DNA from: CAZKAP01 sp964550895
GTDB taxonomy: Bacteria > Bacteroidota > Bacteroidia > Flavobacteriales > Flavobacteriaceae
Assembly (NCBI GenBank): GCA_964550895.1
Contig: CAZKAP010000001.1
Location: 62,001 to 126,000 of the forward strand
Direction of reading: 5' to 3'
Length of the DNA stretch: 64,000 nt
Every line of letters begins with the position of its first letter. Within the stretch, counting starts at the first letter, position 1. Shown piece after piece: positions 26,354 to 34,868 of this stretch. The notes under the pieces were generated by a model that had not been told where the DNA came from, ran no database searches, and saw nothing but the letters and a program-made list of their open reading frames with translations. The translations under genes and the position numbers were made by a program.

Positions 26354-26531
26354 ATTTTCAGGAAATTCAATTGAAAAAAACCAATTTAAAACAAGTCTAA
26401 ATAAGGCCTGTTACCGTTTAAATATACTAATTATCAACGTATTTACTCGTTTAGGTTCGGGGAAAGTTCGAAAGGTAAATGCCGCGCCCATGCAGGAACC
26501 TATAGCGTTATCTTTCTATAAAATCTCATAG

Positions 26532-26539
26532 TATTTTTG
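26532..26539 (+). promoter_or_regulatory. Putative -7 promoter box for hemA
   Basis: TATTTTTG matches TAnnTTTG and ends 31 bp before the hemA TTG start. No TTTG -33 element is seen at 17-23 bp, which would fit a promoter that needs an activator such as the divergent AraC protein. Confidence 0.4.
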
Positions 26540-26570
26540 CCCTGTCGGCTCAACCAAACCGATTTTTACT

Positions 26571-27806
26571 TTGATTATCGACCGTACCTTTTTTGGAATT
26601 GGTATAAGTTACCGAAAAGCCGACATGGCCGTAAGAGGCGATTACAGCCTTTCTCAGGCCCAGCAATCCCAATTACTGTCGCGGGCTGCAGGTCTCGGCC
26701 TGGATAATGTGCTCCTTCTGGTCACCTGCAACCGAACCGAATTGTATGCACACGCGGATCATCCGTTCGAACTCGCCCAGTTGCTCTGTGCCTTTACCAA
26801 AGGTACGCTTGAAGAATTCCAATCCCACGCCTATTTTCTCAAGAACCGGGAAGCTGTTGATCATCTGTTCCGAGTAGGCACGGGCCTTGACAGCCAGATT
26901 CTCGGAGACTTCGAAATAATCAGCCAGCTGAAGCAGGGATTTCGCCAGTCCAAGCAGAACGGGCTGGTCAATCCCCTGATGGAACGACTCTGCAACTCCG
27001 TAATTCAGGCTAGCAAACGCATAAAGAACGAAACGGGCCTCTCCTCAGGAGCCGCATCCGTCTCTTTTGCAGCCGTTAAGTACATCCTCGATGCCACACA
27101 TAATAAGTCCCCGCTGAAGATCGTACTCTTCGGTACGGGCAAGATCGGTAAAAACACCTGCGAAAATCTGGTCAAGCAAAGCCCGGGATCGGAGATAACG
27201 CTCATAAACCGAACACGGGAGCGGGCGGAGAAGCTCGGGATGCGATTCAACGTGCAGGTCGAGGACTATGGAAATCTTCCTTCGGCCATCCGGGAAGCGG
27301 ACGTCCTGGTGGTCGCGACAGGGGCCCAGAACCATACCGTGGGTCCCGGACTTATGCACATCAAAAAGCCCCTATTGGTACTCGACCTTTCGGTCCCTAA
27401 CAATGTGGACGAACGTATAAGGGAAAATCCACACGTGAGTCTGGTGCAACTCGACCAACTCGCAAGGAGTACTGACGATACGCTGCAGGAGCGACAGCAG
27501 TTCATCCCGAAGGCGGAAGCCATCATCGATGAAATCAGCTCGGATTTCCTGAAGTGGGTAGAAAACCGCAAATACGCCCCCCTGATCTCGGCACTGAAGA
27601 ACAGGCTGAATGAACTCAGGGAAGAAGAAATCGATTTCCAGGCCCGAAAGACCGACGGTTTTAATCGTCAGCAGGCCGAAGTACTGTCCGAGCGTCTCGT
27701 TCAAAAGATCACCAAGCAATTCGTGAACCACTTGAAGTCGGAGGACATCAACAGCGAGGAAAGTGCACTTTGGATACAACGAATTTTCCAGATTCAACTC
27801 GATTGA
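26571..27806 (+). CDS. hemA: Glutamyl-tRNA reductase
   Basis: The 411-residue enzyme reduces glutamyl-tRNA to glutamate-1-semialdehyde with NADPH, the first committed step of C5 heme synthesis. The catalytic cysteine is C53 in LLVTCNRTELYA; LGDFEIISQLKQGF and the NADPH site FGTGKIGKNT follow, then a C-terminal dimerisation helix. The start must be the TTG at 26571: upstream in frame there is only a stop at 26529, and the first ATG (codon 19) would remove the conserved GIGISYRKAD strand. The stop overlaps the TTG start of hemC. It is the first gene of the hemACDE-x-hemF run. HemL, the next enzyme, is not in the window. Confidence 0.95.
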   Translation: MIIDRTFFGIGISYRKADMAVRGDYSLSQAQQSQLLSRAAGLGLDNVLLLVTCNRTELYAHADHPFELAQLLCAFTKGTLEEFQSHAYFLKNREAVDHLFRVGTGLDSQILGDFEIISQLKQGFRQSKQNGLVNPLMERLCNSVIQASKRIKNETGLSSGAASVSFAAVKYILDATHNKSPLKIVLFGTGKIGKNTCENLVKQSPGSEITLINRTRERAEKLGMRFNVQVEDYGNLPSAIREADVLVVATGAQNHTVGPGLMHIKKPLLVLDLSVPNNVDERIRENPHVSLVQLDQLARSTDDTLQERQQFIPKAEAIIDEISSDFLKWVENRKYAPLISALKNRLNELREEEIDFQARKTDGFNRQQAEVLSERLVQKITKQFVNHLKSEDINSEESALWIQRIFQIQLD

Positions 27807-28708
27807 ACCCTGATCGCATCCGCATAGGTACCCGGGAAAGTCCCCTGGCTCTCTGGCAGGCCGAACAGGTCGCTGAACGGCTGAAAGAGCGGAACACACC
27901 ATGCACGCTGGTTCCCATCCGTTCCCAGGGTGACCTCAACCTGGAGACTCCCCTTTACGAAATGGGCATTACCGGAATCTTCACGCGCTCACTCGATATC
28001 GCGCTCCTCAATGGGGAGGTGGATATTGCCGTGCACTCGATGAAGGATGTTCCCACTCAACTGCCCACCGGGCTGGCCTCCTTTGCGGTCCTCAAGCGAG
28101 AAGACAGCGGAGACCTTGCGGTCCTGAAGTCGGACGATCCCCTTCCCGACGACGCCGTCGTAGCAACGGGAAGCCTGAGGCGGAAGGCACAATGGTTGAA
28201 AAGATACCCCGGACATCAGGTAGTAGACCTGAGAGGCAATGTACAGACCCGATTAGCCAAGCTGGAATCCCAACCCTGGCATGCCGCTTTGTTTGCCCGG
28301 GCAGGGCTGGAGCGGATGGGCATCAGGCCCCAATACTGCCGCCCGCTCGACTGGATGATGCCCGCACCCGCACAGGGAGCCATCCTTGTGGTGGGGAGAG
28401 AAGAGGATTACTCAAAATACCAATCAGTATTTAAAGAGATCGACCATGCGGAAACCCGTAGCTGCGTTGAACTCGAACGCGCATTCCTCAGAGAACTGGA
28501 AGGAGGTTGCACGGCTCCCATAGGCGCCCTGGCACAGATTCAGGCCGGGGAGTTGGAATTCCGTGGCGGGTTGTACTCTGTAGATGGAAGCCGGTCCGTA
28601 GAAGTTTACCGAAAGGTGAATACCGATGAAGCCCAGCCCGAACTGGCACAGGAGTGGGCACGCTCCTTACTGGATCAGGGAGGGGACCGTATTATGCAAT
28701 TTCTCTAG
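27803..28708 (+). CDS. hemC: Hydroxymethylbilane synthase (porphobilinogen deaminase)
   Basis: This 301-residue enzyme joins four porphobilinogens to hydroxymethylbilane. Seen are RIGTRESPLALWQAEQV near the N-terminus, the catalytic Asp in HSMKDVPT, and the dipyrromethane-cofactor cysteine C236 in LEGGCTAPIG. No ATG is available before the conserved IRIGTRES strand. The best start is the TTG at 27803, which shares four bases (TTGA) with the hemA stop and gives a normal N-terminus; a TTG at 27770 would add eleven residues and overlap hemA by 37 bp. The TTGA overlap implies translational coupling. Confidence 0.94.
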   Translation: MNPDRIRIGTRESPLALWQAEQVAERLKERNTPCTLVPIRSQGDLNLETPLYEMGITGIFTRSLDIALLNGEVDIAVHSMKDVPTQLPTGLASFAVLKREDSGDLAVLKSDDPLPDDAVVATGSLRRKAQWLKRYPGHQVVDLRGNVQTRLAKLESQPWHAALFARAGLERMGIRPQYCRPLDWMMPAPAQGAILVVGREEDYSKYQSVFKEIDHAETRSCVELERAFLRELEGGCTAPIGALAQIQAGELEFRGGLYSVDGSRSVEVYRKVNTDEAQPELAQEWARSLLDQGGDRIMQFL

Positions 28709-28710
28709 AT

Positions 28711-29394
28711 ATGGGCCTATCGGTACTATCGACCCGGGTCCTGGAAGGCTACCGTATGGACCGACTACAAAGGGCTGGCATCACGTTGACCCAGTACGAC
28801 GCCCTTCGCTTTGAGGAAACACTGAAAGCGGAGACCCTGGCTAAACTTCCCAAAGATGCCATCCTGATCTTCAGCAGCGGGCGGGCGGTGCACGCCTATG
28901 GTCGCCATTTTAGCCCGGAGCTACCCCACAGGGCCTATTGCGTCGGGGCCTCCACGGCGGGTAAACTGGAACGGCTGGGTGTGATCACATTAGGAACGTA
29001 TCCGAACGCGGCCGGACTGGCCCGGCTGATTTGCCGGGAGCGACCTGAAGGGCCCCTGGTCTTTCTGAGCGGTAATCTGCGGAGAGATGACATCCCATCC
29101 GGACTCAGGGAATGCGGATTAGACCACCAGGAACTTCCGGCCTATGCTACCGCATACAACGAGAGGGAATTCAAGATCAAGTTCGACGGCCTGCTCTTCT
29201 TCAGTCCTTCAGGCGTTCGTAGCTTTACCCTGAAAAACTCATTTGGTGAGGCAACGGTTTTCTGTCTGGGCAACACTACGGCCAGGGAAGCCCGTCAATT
29301 CAGCAAAAACATCGTAACGAGCCCCGAACCCGACATCGACCTGATGCTGGAGCTCGTGGTGGACCGGTTCTCGAATAATGATACAAGCCAATGA
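28711..29394 (+). CDS. hemD: Uroporphyrinogen-III synthase
   Basis: This 227-residue protein is the ring-closing enzyme that inverts ring D. HemD sequences diverge strongly, so the call rests on length, the two-domain pattern with LIFSSGRAVHAYG and LLFFSPSGVRSF (the typical T/S-S motifs at the domain interface), and position between hemC and hemE. The ATG at 28711 lies 2 bp after the hemC stop. The last bases overlap the hemE start (ATGA). Confidence 0.88.
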   Translation: MGLSVLSTRVLEGYRMDRLQRAGITLTQYDALRFEETLKAETLAKLPKDAILIFSSGRAVHAYGRHFSPELPHRAYCVGASTAGKLERLGVITLGTYPNAAGLARLICRERPEGPLVFLSGNLRRDDIPSGLRECGLDHQELPAYATAYNEREFKIKFDGLLFFSPSGVRSFTLKNSFGEATVFCLGNTTAREARQFSKNIVTSPEPDIDLMLELVVDRFSNNDTSQ

Positions 29395-30416
29395 TTAAGA
29401 ACGATTTATATCTAAGAGCCCTCAGGGGAGAGCGCGTAGAGCGTCCCCCGGTATGGATGATGCGTCAGGCAGGCCGGTACTTGCCGGAATTCATGGCGCT
29501 GAAGGAGAAATACGATTTCTTTACCCGCTGCCAGACCCCGGAACTCGCGGCGGAAATCACCCTGCAGCCCATTGAGCGCTACGCTCCGGACGCGGCCATC
29601 CTCTTCAGCGATATCCTGGTCGTCCCACAGGCCATGGGGATCGATGTACAGATGGTTCCCGGTACCGGTCCTTTTGTCCCCCAACCCATCCGAAGTCGAG
29701 CCGACGTCAACCGAATCTCCGTTCCGGATGTAGAGGAAGAGCTCTCCTATGTATACCAGGCCATTGAACTGTCCCTTCGGGAACTCGACAACCGGGTTCC
29801 GCTAATCGGCTTCGCGGGATCTCCCTGGACCATCTTCTGCTATGTGGTACAGGGACAAGGCAGTAAAAACTTCGACATCGCCAAGGCCTTCGCCTTTAGT
29901 GAAAGCGGTGCCGCCCTGGAGCTCCTGCAGAAAATTACAGAAACCACCCTGGCCTACCTCAAGGGTAAAGTCCGTTCTGGGGTACATGCCATACAGATAT
30001 TCGACTCCTGGGGAGGGTTGCTCGATCCGGAGCACTACAACCAGTACTCCCTGCCCTTTATCAAGCAGTTGGTGGATGGGCTCAGGGACGAAATTCCCGT
30101 GATCGTATTCGCCAAGGGATGCTGGTATGCCCTGGAAGACATGTCCCGCATCGGGGCTCATGCCCTGGGAGTAGACTGGACCTGTTCCCCTGCCTGGGCC
30201 CGTAAACTGACCGGAGATAGCATCACCCTGCAGGGCAACCTGGACCCTTCCATCCTGCTGAGCAGTGTGGACGACATCCGGGAGCAGACCGAAGCGATGA
30301 TCAGGGGTTTTGGTACTCAGCGGTATATTGCTAATTTGGGTCACGGCATATTACCGAATGTCCCCCTGGAGCATGCCGAGGCTTTTTTTGAAACCGTTAA
30401 GAACTTTAAGGCATGA
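29391..30416 (+). CDS. hemE: Uroporphyrinogen decarboxylase
   Basis: This 341-residue cytosolic enzyme decarboxylates the four acetates of uroporphyrinogen III to give coproporphyrinogen III. The substrate-binding loop PVWMMRQAGRYLPEF and the catalytic Asp in FSDILV are present, along with the C-terminal GNLDPSILL block. The length is typical. The ATG overlaps the hemD stop and the TGA overlaps the next gene start (both ATGA). Confidence 0.96.
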   Translation: MIKNDLYLRALRGERVERPPVWMMRQAGRYLPEFMALKEKYDFFTRCQTPELAAEITLQPIERYAPDAAILFSDILVVPQAMGIDVQMVPGTGPFVPQPIRSRADVNRISVPDVEEELSYVYQAIELSLRELDNRVPLIGFAGSPWTIFCYVVQGQGSKNFDIAKAFAFSESGAALELLQKITETTLAYLKGKVRSGVHAIQIFDSWGGLLDPEHYNQYSLPFIKQLVDGLRDEIPVIVFAKGCWYALEDMSRIGAHALGVDWTCSPAWARKLTGDSITLQGNLDPSILLSSVDDIREQTEAMIRGFGTQRYIANLGHGILPNVPLEHAEAFFETVKNFKA

Positions 30417-30913
30417 GCGTTATTTCCTCCCTGAGAAAGGTAAGCCCCGGAAACCTGTACAAGCTATTCGGACTGGTGCTCTCGCGTCCCCTGTTTGCTT
30501 TACCCACCCTGAAGGCTACCCGGGAATGTATGGCCATCTGCGATCAGTACTTCGGTCGCAAGCACATGGAAAACGGCCCTGCCAACGCCTTTCGCCACGC
30601 CCTGTGGAATATAATGATAGCGCGAAAATGCTCCCGCTGGACATCGGACATCGATGTCCTGTTGAATTGGGCAGAACGCGTCACTGACTGGCATGAAGAC
30701 ACCTTTCCTAATCCGGTCTCGGCCCGTATCATGGATCTTCACAACAACCGCATCGGAAGGGATATTTTCCGCCATAATCCGGGCCTGGAAGTACAGGAAT
30801 ACATCGATCTGCTGCTCAGTATGAAGGGACAAGCCTTACACCTGACCCAACTCTTCATCCCGGAGAGCTGTACCGACTGCATGGTCTACCTCAAGGAAAA
30901 CTCCGAGGCATGA
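30413..30913 (+). CDS. Uncharacterised DUF6973-like protein inside the heme operon
   Basis: This 166-residue protein lies between hemE and hemF, with 4-bp ATGA overlaps on both sides, so its translation is coupled to heme genes. There is no signal peptide or membrane helix. The core shows conserved-looking polar motifs: NAFRHALWNIMIA, ERVTDWHEDTFPN and MDLHNNRIGR, with four histidines (in FRHA, WHED, DLHN and FRHN), which resembles DUF6973 as I recall it; the family name is uncertain. Two cysteines sit near the end in ESCTDCM. A metal-binding or hydrolase role is only a guess. I infer a heme-related role from position. Confidence 0.7.
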   Translation: MSVISSLRKVSPGNLYKLFGLVLSRPLFALPTLKATRECMAICDQYFGRKHMENGPANAFRHALWNIMIARKCSRWTSDIDVLLNWAERVTDWHEDTFPNPVSARIMDLHNNRIGRDIFRHNPGLEVQEYIDLLLSMKGQALHLTQLFIPESCTDCMVYLKENSEA

Positions 30914-31821
30914 AGGAGGCATTCAGCTCGTACATAGAGGATCTTCAGGACCGGATCACCGGACGATTGGAAGAACTCGATGGAAAAGGCCGGTTTCATC
31001 AGGACTACTGGGAACGCGAAGGAGGAGGGGGAGGCCGGACCCGCGTCATTGAGAACGGGAGTGTCTTCGAAAAAGGCGGCGTGAACATTTCCAGGGTACA
31101 TGGGGAACTTCCTGAGAGTATGCAGAAACATTTCGGCGTTAGCGACGCGGGCTTTTTCGCCTGCGGGCTGAGTCTGGTGCTCCACCCGCGTAACCCCAAA
31201 GTCCCTACGGTACATGCTAATTATCGGTATTTCGAGTTGTACGATTCGGACGGCTCCCTGAAAGACCAGTGGTTTGGAGGCGGTCAGGACCTGACTCCCT
31301 ACTACCTGTACGAAGCAGATGCCCGCCATTTCCATCGGGTTTGCAAGGAGGTCTGCGACCTTCACGACCCCACATTCTATTCCGCCTACAAGAAACGCTG
31401 CGACGAATACTTCTGGAACGCCCACAGGAACGAGGCGCGGGGTGTAGGGGGACTATTCTTCGACTACCTCCGGCCTTCCGAAGAACGATCCGCTGAGCAC
31501 TGGTACGAATTCGTGACCGGAGTCGGCGACAGCTTTCTGCCGTCTTATGTGCCCATAGTCGAGATTCGCAAAGACGAGCACTATACCCGAAAGGAACGGA
31601 GATGGCAGGAGATCCGCAGGGGGCGATACGTCGAATTCAACCTGGTACACGACAAGGGCACCCTTTTCGGGCTCCGGACCAACGGGCGGATAGAAAGTAT
31701 ACTGATGAGCCTGCCACCCAGGGTACAATGGGCTTATGATCACCGGCCAGAGCCCAAGAGTCGCGAAGCCGCCCTGATCGAGGTCCTTTCCAGGCCGAGA
31801 GAATGGGTGGAATCCGCGTAG
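30910..31821 (+). CDS. hemF: Oxygen-dependent coproporphyrinogen III oxidase
   Basis: This 303-residue enzyme uses O2 to turn two propionates of coproporphyrinogen III into vinyls. Family blocks are GGVNISRVHGELP, VHANYRYFEL, the glycine-rich WFGGGQDLTPYYLY, and FFDYLR. Histidines expected for catalysis are present in HPRNPK and RHFHRV. The length is normal. Choice of the O2-dependent enzyme fits an aerobic organism. The ATG overlaps the upstream stop by ATGA. Confidence 0.96.
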   Translation: MKEAFSSYIEDLQDRITGRLEELDGKGRFHQDYWEREGGGGGRTRVIENGSVFEKGGVNISRVHGELPESMQKHFGVSDAGFFACGLSLVLHPRNPKVPTVHANYRYFELYDSDGSLKDQWFGGGQDLTPYYLYEADARHFHRVCKEVCDLHDPTFYSAYKKRCDEYFWNAHRNEARGVGGLFFDYLRPSEERSAEHWYEFVTGVGDSFLPSYVPIVEIRKDEHYTRKERRWQEIRRGRYVEFNLVHDKGTLFGLRTNGRIESILMSLPPRVQWAYDHRPEPKSREAALIEVLSRPREWVESA

Positions 31822-31876
31822 CATTCGATATATAACGATCATTATATTCTGAAATCAATACCATACCCCTCCCACT

Positions 31877-32665
31877 ATGGAAATACCCCTGTATCAGGTC
31901 GATGCCTTTACGGATCAGCTCTTCCGAGGGAACCCGGCCGCGGTATGCGTCCTCCAACGCCCCCTCGAATCCGCTTTGATGCAACGTATTGCAGCAGAGA
32001 ACAACCTCTCCGAAACCGCCTTCGTTTTCCCGGATGCCGATCATTTTGGCATACGCTGGTTTACTCCAAAAGTCGAGGTCGATCTCTGCGGACACGCAAC
32101 CCTGGCAACTGCCTTTGCCCTTTGGGAATGCGAGGGCTTCTCCGGAGAATCCCTGAGATTTAACTCCCTCGAACGGGGTGTACTTTCGGTGCGCAAGACG
32201 GGGGATGATTTCCTTCAGCTCGACTTCCCCTCCGATCCCGTCAGGCCTGCGACCCTGCCCGGAGATACCGGAGAAGTCATGGGAATAATGCCGGAGCACG
32301 GACTGCAAAGCAGCACCGACCTGTTGCTGGTTTACGACAGGGAGGAGGACATACGGGAGCTGCAACCGGATTTCTCCCGCATGGCTGGGTGGGAGTATCG
32401 CGGAATCATCGCCACGGCTCCCGGAAAAGAAACAGATTTTGTCTCCCGTTTCTTCGGCCCGGCTGTCGGGATTAATGAGGACCCCGTCACGGGCTCGGCC
32501 CACTGCGCCCTGGTACCCTACTGGTCTGATATCCTGAACAAGGACAGACTATCGGCACGACAGCTCTCGGAACGCTCGGGGGAGCTGACAGGCATACTTC
32601 AGGGTGATCGCGTCCTTTTAAATGGCCATGCAGTGCTGTACCTTAGTGGAACCATTCGAATATAA
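31877..32665 (+). CDS. PhzF family epimerase-like protein
   Basis: This 262-residue protein has the two-fold symmetric PhzF fold. The signatures are YQVDAFTDQLFRGNPAAV, the catalytic glutamate in NLSETAFV, DLCGHATLA and EDPVTGSAHCAL. PhzF relatives isomerise small acids; the substrate of this one is unknown. It lies 55 bp after hemF and 9 bp before hemB on the same strand, so it is inside the heme transcription unit or a read-through region, but no heme role is known for the family. Confidence 0.9.
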   Translation: MEIPLYQVDAFTDQLFRGNPAAVCVLQRPLESALMQRIAAENNLSETAFVFPDADHFGIRWFTPKVEVDLCGHATLATAFALWECEGFSGESLRFNSLERGVLSVRKTGDDFLQLDFPSDPVRPATLPGDTGEVMGIMPEHGLQSSTDLLLVYDREEDIRELQPDFSRMAGWEYRGIIATAPGKETDFVSRFFGPAVGINEDPVTGSAHCALVPYWSDILNKDRLSARQLSERSGELTGILQGDRVLLNGHAVLYLSGTIRI

Positions 32666-32674
32666 CACACCCAT

Positions 32675-33661
32675 ATGTATCCCTTACAAAGACATCGCAG
32701 GCTACGGAGTTCCGGGGCCATCCGGTCACTCGTGCGAGAATGCCATCTCAGCCCCGACGACTTCCTGGTTCCTCTTTTCGTGACCGAAGGGGCCGGGTCC
32801 CGGGAACCCATAGATTCCATGCCCGGACAGTACCGGCTCGGGCTGGATGAGCTCCGAAAGGAAATCAGGGCCATACGCGAGTTGGGGCTTAGGGCGGTGT
32901 TACTCTTCGCCAAGATACCCGATGAACTCAAAGATCCCGAAGGCCGGGAAGCCCTGAATAACCAGGGCCTGATGCAACGGGCCATACAGGTCGTCAAGGA
33001 TGCCAGTCCCGATATGCTGGTGTTTACCGACGTGGCCCTGGACCCGTATTCCTCCTTCGGGCACGACGGCCTCGTTCAGTCGGGCTATGTGGTGAACGAC
33101 CAGACGGTGGATATACTGGCGCAGATGGCGCTCTCACACGCCCGCGCAGGCGCCGATGTGGTCGCTCCCAGCGATATGATGGACGGTCGGGTACTCCGGA
33201 TAAGGGAAGCTCTGGAAAGCGGTGGATTTCATCGTACGGGCATCATGAGCTACACCGCCAAATACGCGAGCGCCTTTTACGGTCCCTTTCGACAGGCCCT
33301 GGACTCCGCTCCGGTAAACGGTACAAACATTCCCGGGGACAAGGCCTCCTACCAGATGGATATCGCCAATCGCAGGGAGGCCATAAGGGAAGCTGTGAGC
33401 GACCTGGAAGAAGGTGCGGATATACTCATGGTTAAGCCCGGGATCGCCTACCTCGACATCGTCTCGGACCTGCGCTCGCATACCGATGCCCCTGTGGCAG
33501 TATATCAGGTGTCCGGAGAATACGCCATGGTACACGCGGCAGCCGAAAAGGGATGGCTGGACCGGGAGGCCGTCATGCTGGAACAGCTCACGGCCTTTAA
33601 GAGGGCCGGCGCGGACATCATCGCGAGTTATTTCGCCAGAGATTGTGCCGCGATTCTTTAG
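32675..33661 (+). CDS. hemB: Delta-aminolevulinic acid dehydratase (porphobilinogen synthase)
   Basis: This 328-residue enzyme joins two 5-aminolevulinates to porphobilinogen. The Schiff-base lysines are K196 in SYTAKYASAFYG and K254 in ILMVKPGIAYL. The metal-site segment reads DVALDPYSSFGHDG, with Asp and Ala in place of the zinc-binding cysteines, so it belongs to the cysteine-free, magnesium-type enzymes. The start is 9 bp after phzF. This places ALA use in the same cluster as hemA, C, D, E and F. Confidence 0.96.
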   Translation: MYPLQRHRRLRSSGAIRSLVRECHLSPDDFLVPLFVTEGAGSREPIDSMPGQYRLGLDELRKEIRAIRELGLRAVLLFAKIPDELKDPEGREALNNQGLMQRAIQVVKDASPDMLVFTDVALDPYSSFGHDGLVQSGYVVNDQTVDILAQMALSHARAGADVVAPSDMMDGRVLRIREALESGGFHRTGIMSYTAKYASAFYGPFRQALDSAPVNGTNIPGDKASYQMDIANRREAIREAVSDLEEGADILMVKPGIAYLDIVSDLRSHTDAPVAVYQVSGEYAMVHAAAEKGWLDREAVMLEQLTAFKRAGADIIASYFARDCAAIL

Positions 33662-33691
33662 AATATATAACTTGCAAAAAACTACGCTTCG

Positions 33692-34864
33692 ATGGGGTTA
33701 CTGATCTTCTATGCCCTGATCTCCATACTGCTTTCTTTTCTGTGTTCCATATTAGAGGCCGTACTGCTCAGTATCACGCCTACCTATATCAGTGCTAAAC
33801 TCCAGGAAGGCCGTGCCTACGCCCGGAAACTGGAGACGCTCAAATACGACATCGACCAGCCGCTGATCGCGATACTCACCCTGAATACGGTTGCCCACAC
33901 CGTGGGAGCCATACTCGTCGGCGTACAGGCCGGTCACGCCTATGCCGATCTCTTTCCGGAATCCGCCTCCCAGGAGGTCTTTGAGGGCTCCGGCATTTCA
34001 AAAGACAGTTTCGTGGGTTACGTATCGGCCGTCATGACCGCACTGATACTGGTCGTTTCCGAGATCATCCCCAAAACCATAGGGGCCCGCTTCTGGAAGA
34101 AACTGGCGCCCCCGACGGCCACCCTGCTCCAGATCATGGTAGCCTCCCTGAAGTATACGGGACTGCTCTGGGTGCTGCGCCTGTTCACCCGACTGATCGG
34201 TTCGGACGGCATCCACGCCGGGGTCCTGAGCCGGGAAGAAATCACGGTGATGACAGACATCGCCGAGGAGGAAGGCGTTGTCGAGGCTTCGGAATCCCGG
34301 GTCATCAAAAACCTTCTGACCTTCGACTCTATTTTTGCCAAGGATATCATGACCCCCCGCACAGTAATGACCACGGCCGAATGCGGTCTGACCATCAAGG
34401 AATTCTACGACCTGTTCCCCGCCATACCGTTCTCCCGTATCCCGATATACGCCGACTCGCCAGACCACTTTATCGGTTACGTCCTCCGCACTCAGGTACT
34501 CGAAAGTCTGCTCCAGAACAAAGGAGATGAGCCCCTGGAGGGGATTAGCCGGGAGCTCCTGATTACCGAGAGAGACACCCCCATCGCCCTGCTCTTCGAA
34601 ACCTTTATCTCCCGCAAGGAACACATCGCCCTGGTGGTGGACGAATACGGAAGCGTTAGCGGACTCGTCACCATGGAAGACATCATCGAAACCCTTTTGG
34701 GTCTTGAGATCATGGACGAGAGCGACCTGGACGAAGACCTGCAGATTCTGGCCAGAAGGAACTGGGAGGATCGCGCTCGTGCCCGGGGGATCATCAAAGA
34801 AGAAGAAGACTACGATGCAGAGGGCCAGACCGAAGAAGACACAGAAGGTGAGGAGCCTTCCTAG
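33692..34864 (+). CDS. CNNM/hemolysin-family membrane protein with CBS pair
   Basis: The 390-residue protein begins with a DUF21 (CNNM) membrane domain of three or four helices (LIFYALISILLSFLCSILEAV and an IPKTIGARFWKKL amphipathic helix). A tandem CBS domain follows from about residue 215 (IMTPRTVMTT and the DEYGSVSGLVTMEDIIETL block) and then a long acidic tail (EEEDYDAEGQTEEDTEGEE). The family transports or controls Mg/Co ions or, as GldE, aids gliding. The CorC_HlyC domain is not evident after the CBS pair, so the protein is shorter than the hemolysin-type relatives. It follows hemB by 30 bp and the VOC gene starts 4 bp after its stop. Confidence 0.88.
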   Translation: MGLLIFYALISILLSFLCSILEAVLLSITPTYISAKLQEGRAYARKLETLKYDIDQPLIAILTLNTVAHTVGAILVGVQAGHAYADLFPESASQEVFEGSGISKDSFVGYVSAVMTALILVVSEIIPKTIGARFWKKLAPPTATLLQIMVASLKYTGLLWVLRLFTRLIGSDGIHAGVLSREEITVMTDIAEEEGVVEASESRVIKNLLTFDSIFAKDIMTPRTVMTTAECGLTIKEFYDLFPAIPFSRIPIYADSPDHFIGYVLRTQVLESLLQNKGDEPLEGISRELLITERDTPIALLFETFISRKEHIALVVDEYGSVSGLVTMEDIIETLLGLEIMDESDLDEDLQILARRNWEDRARARGIIKEEEDYDAEGQTEEDTEGEEPS

Positions 34865-34868
34865 CGGC

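Noticed and set aside
31637..32503. 288-codon open frame on the minus strand
   Set aside because: It spans the hemF end and the phzF-like gene in antisense; both are certain genes.
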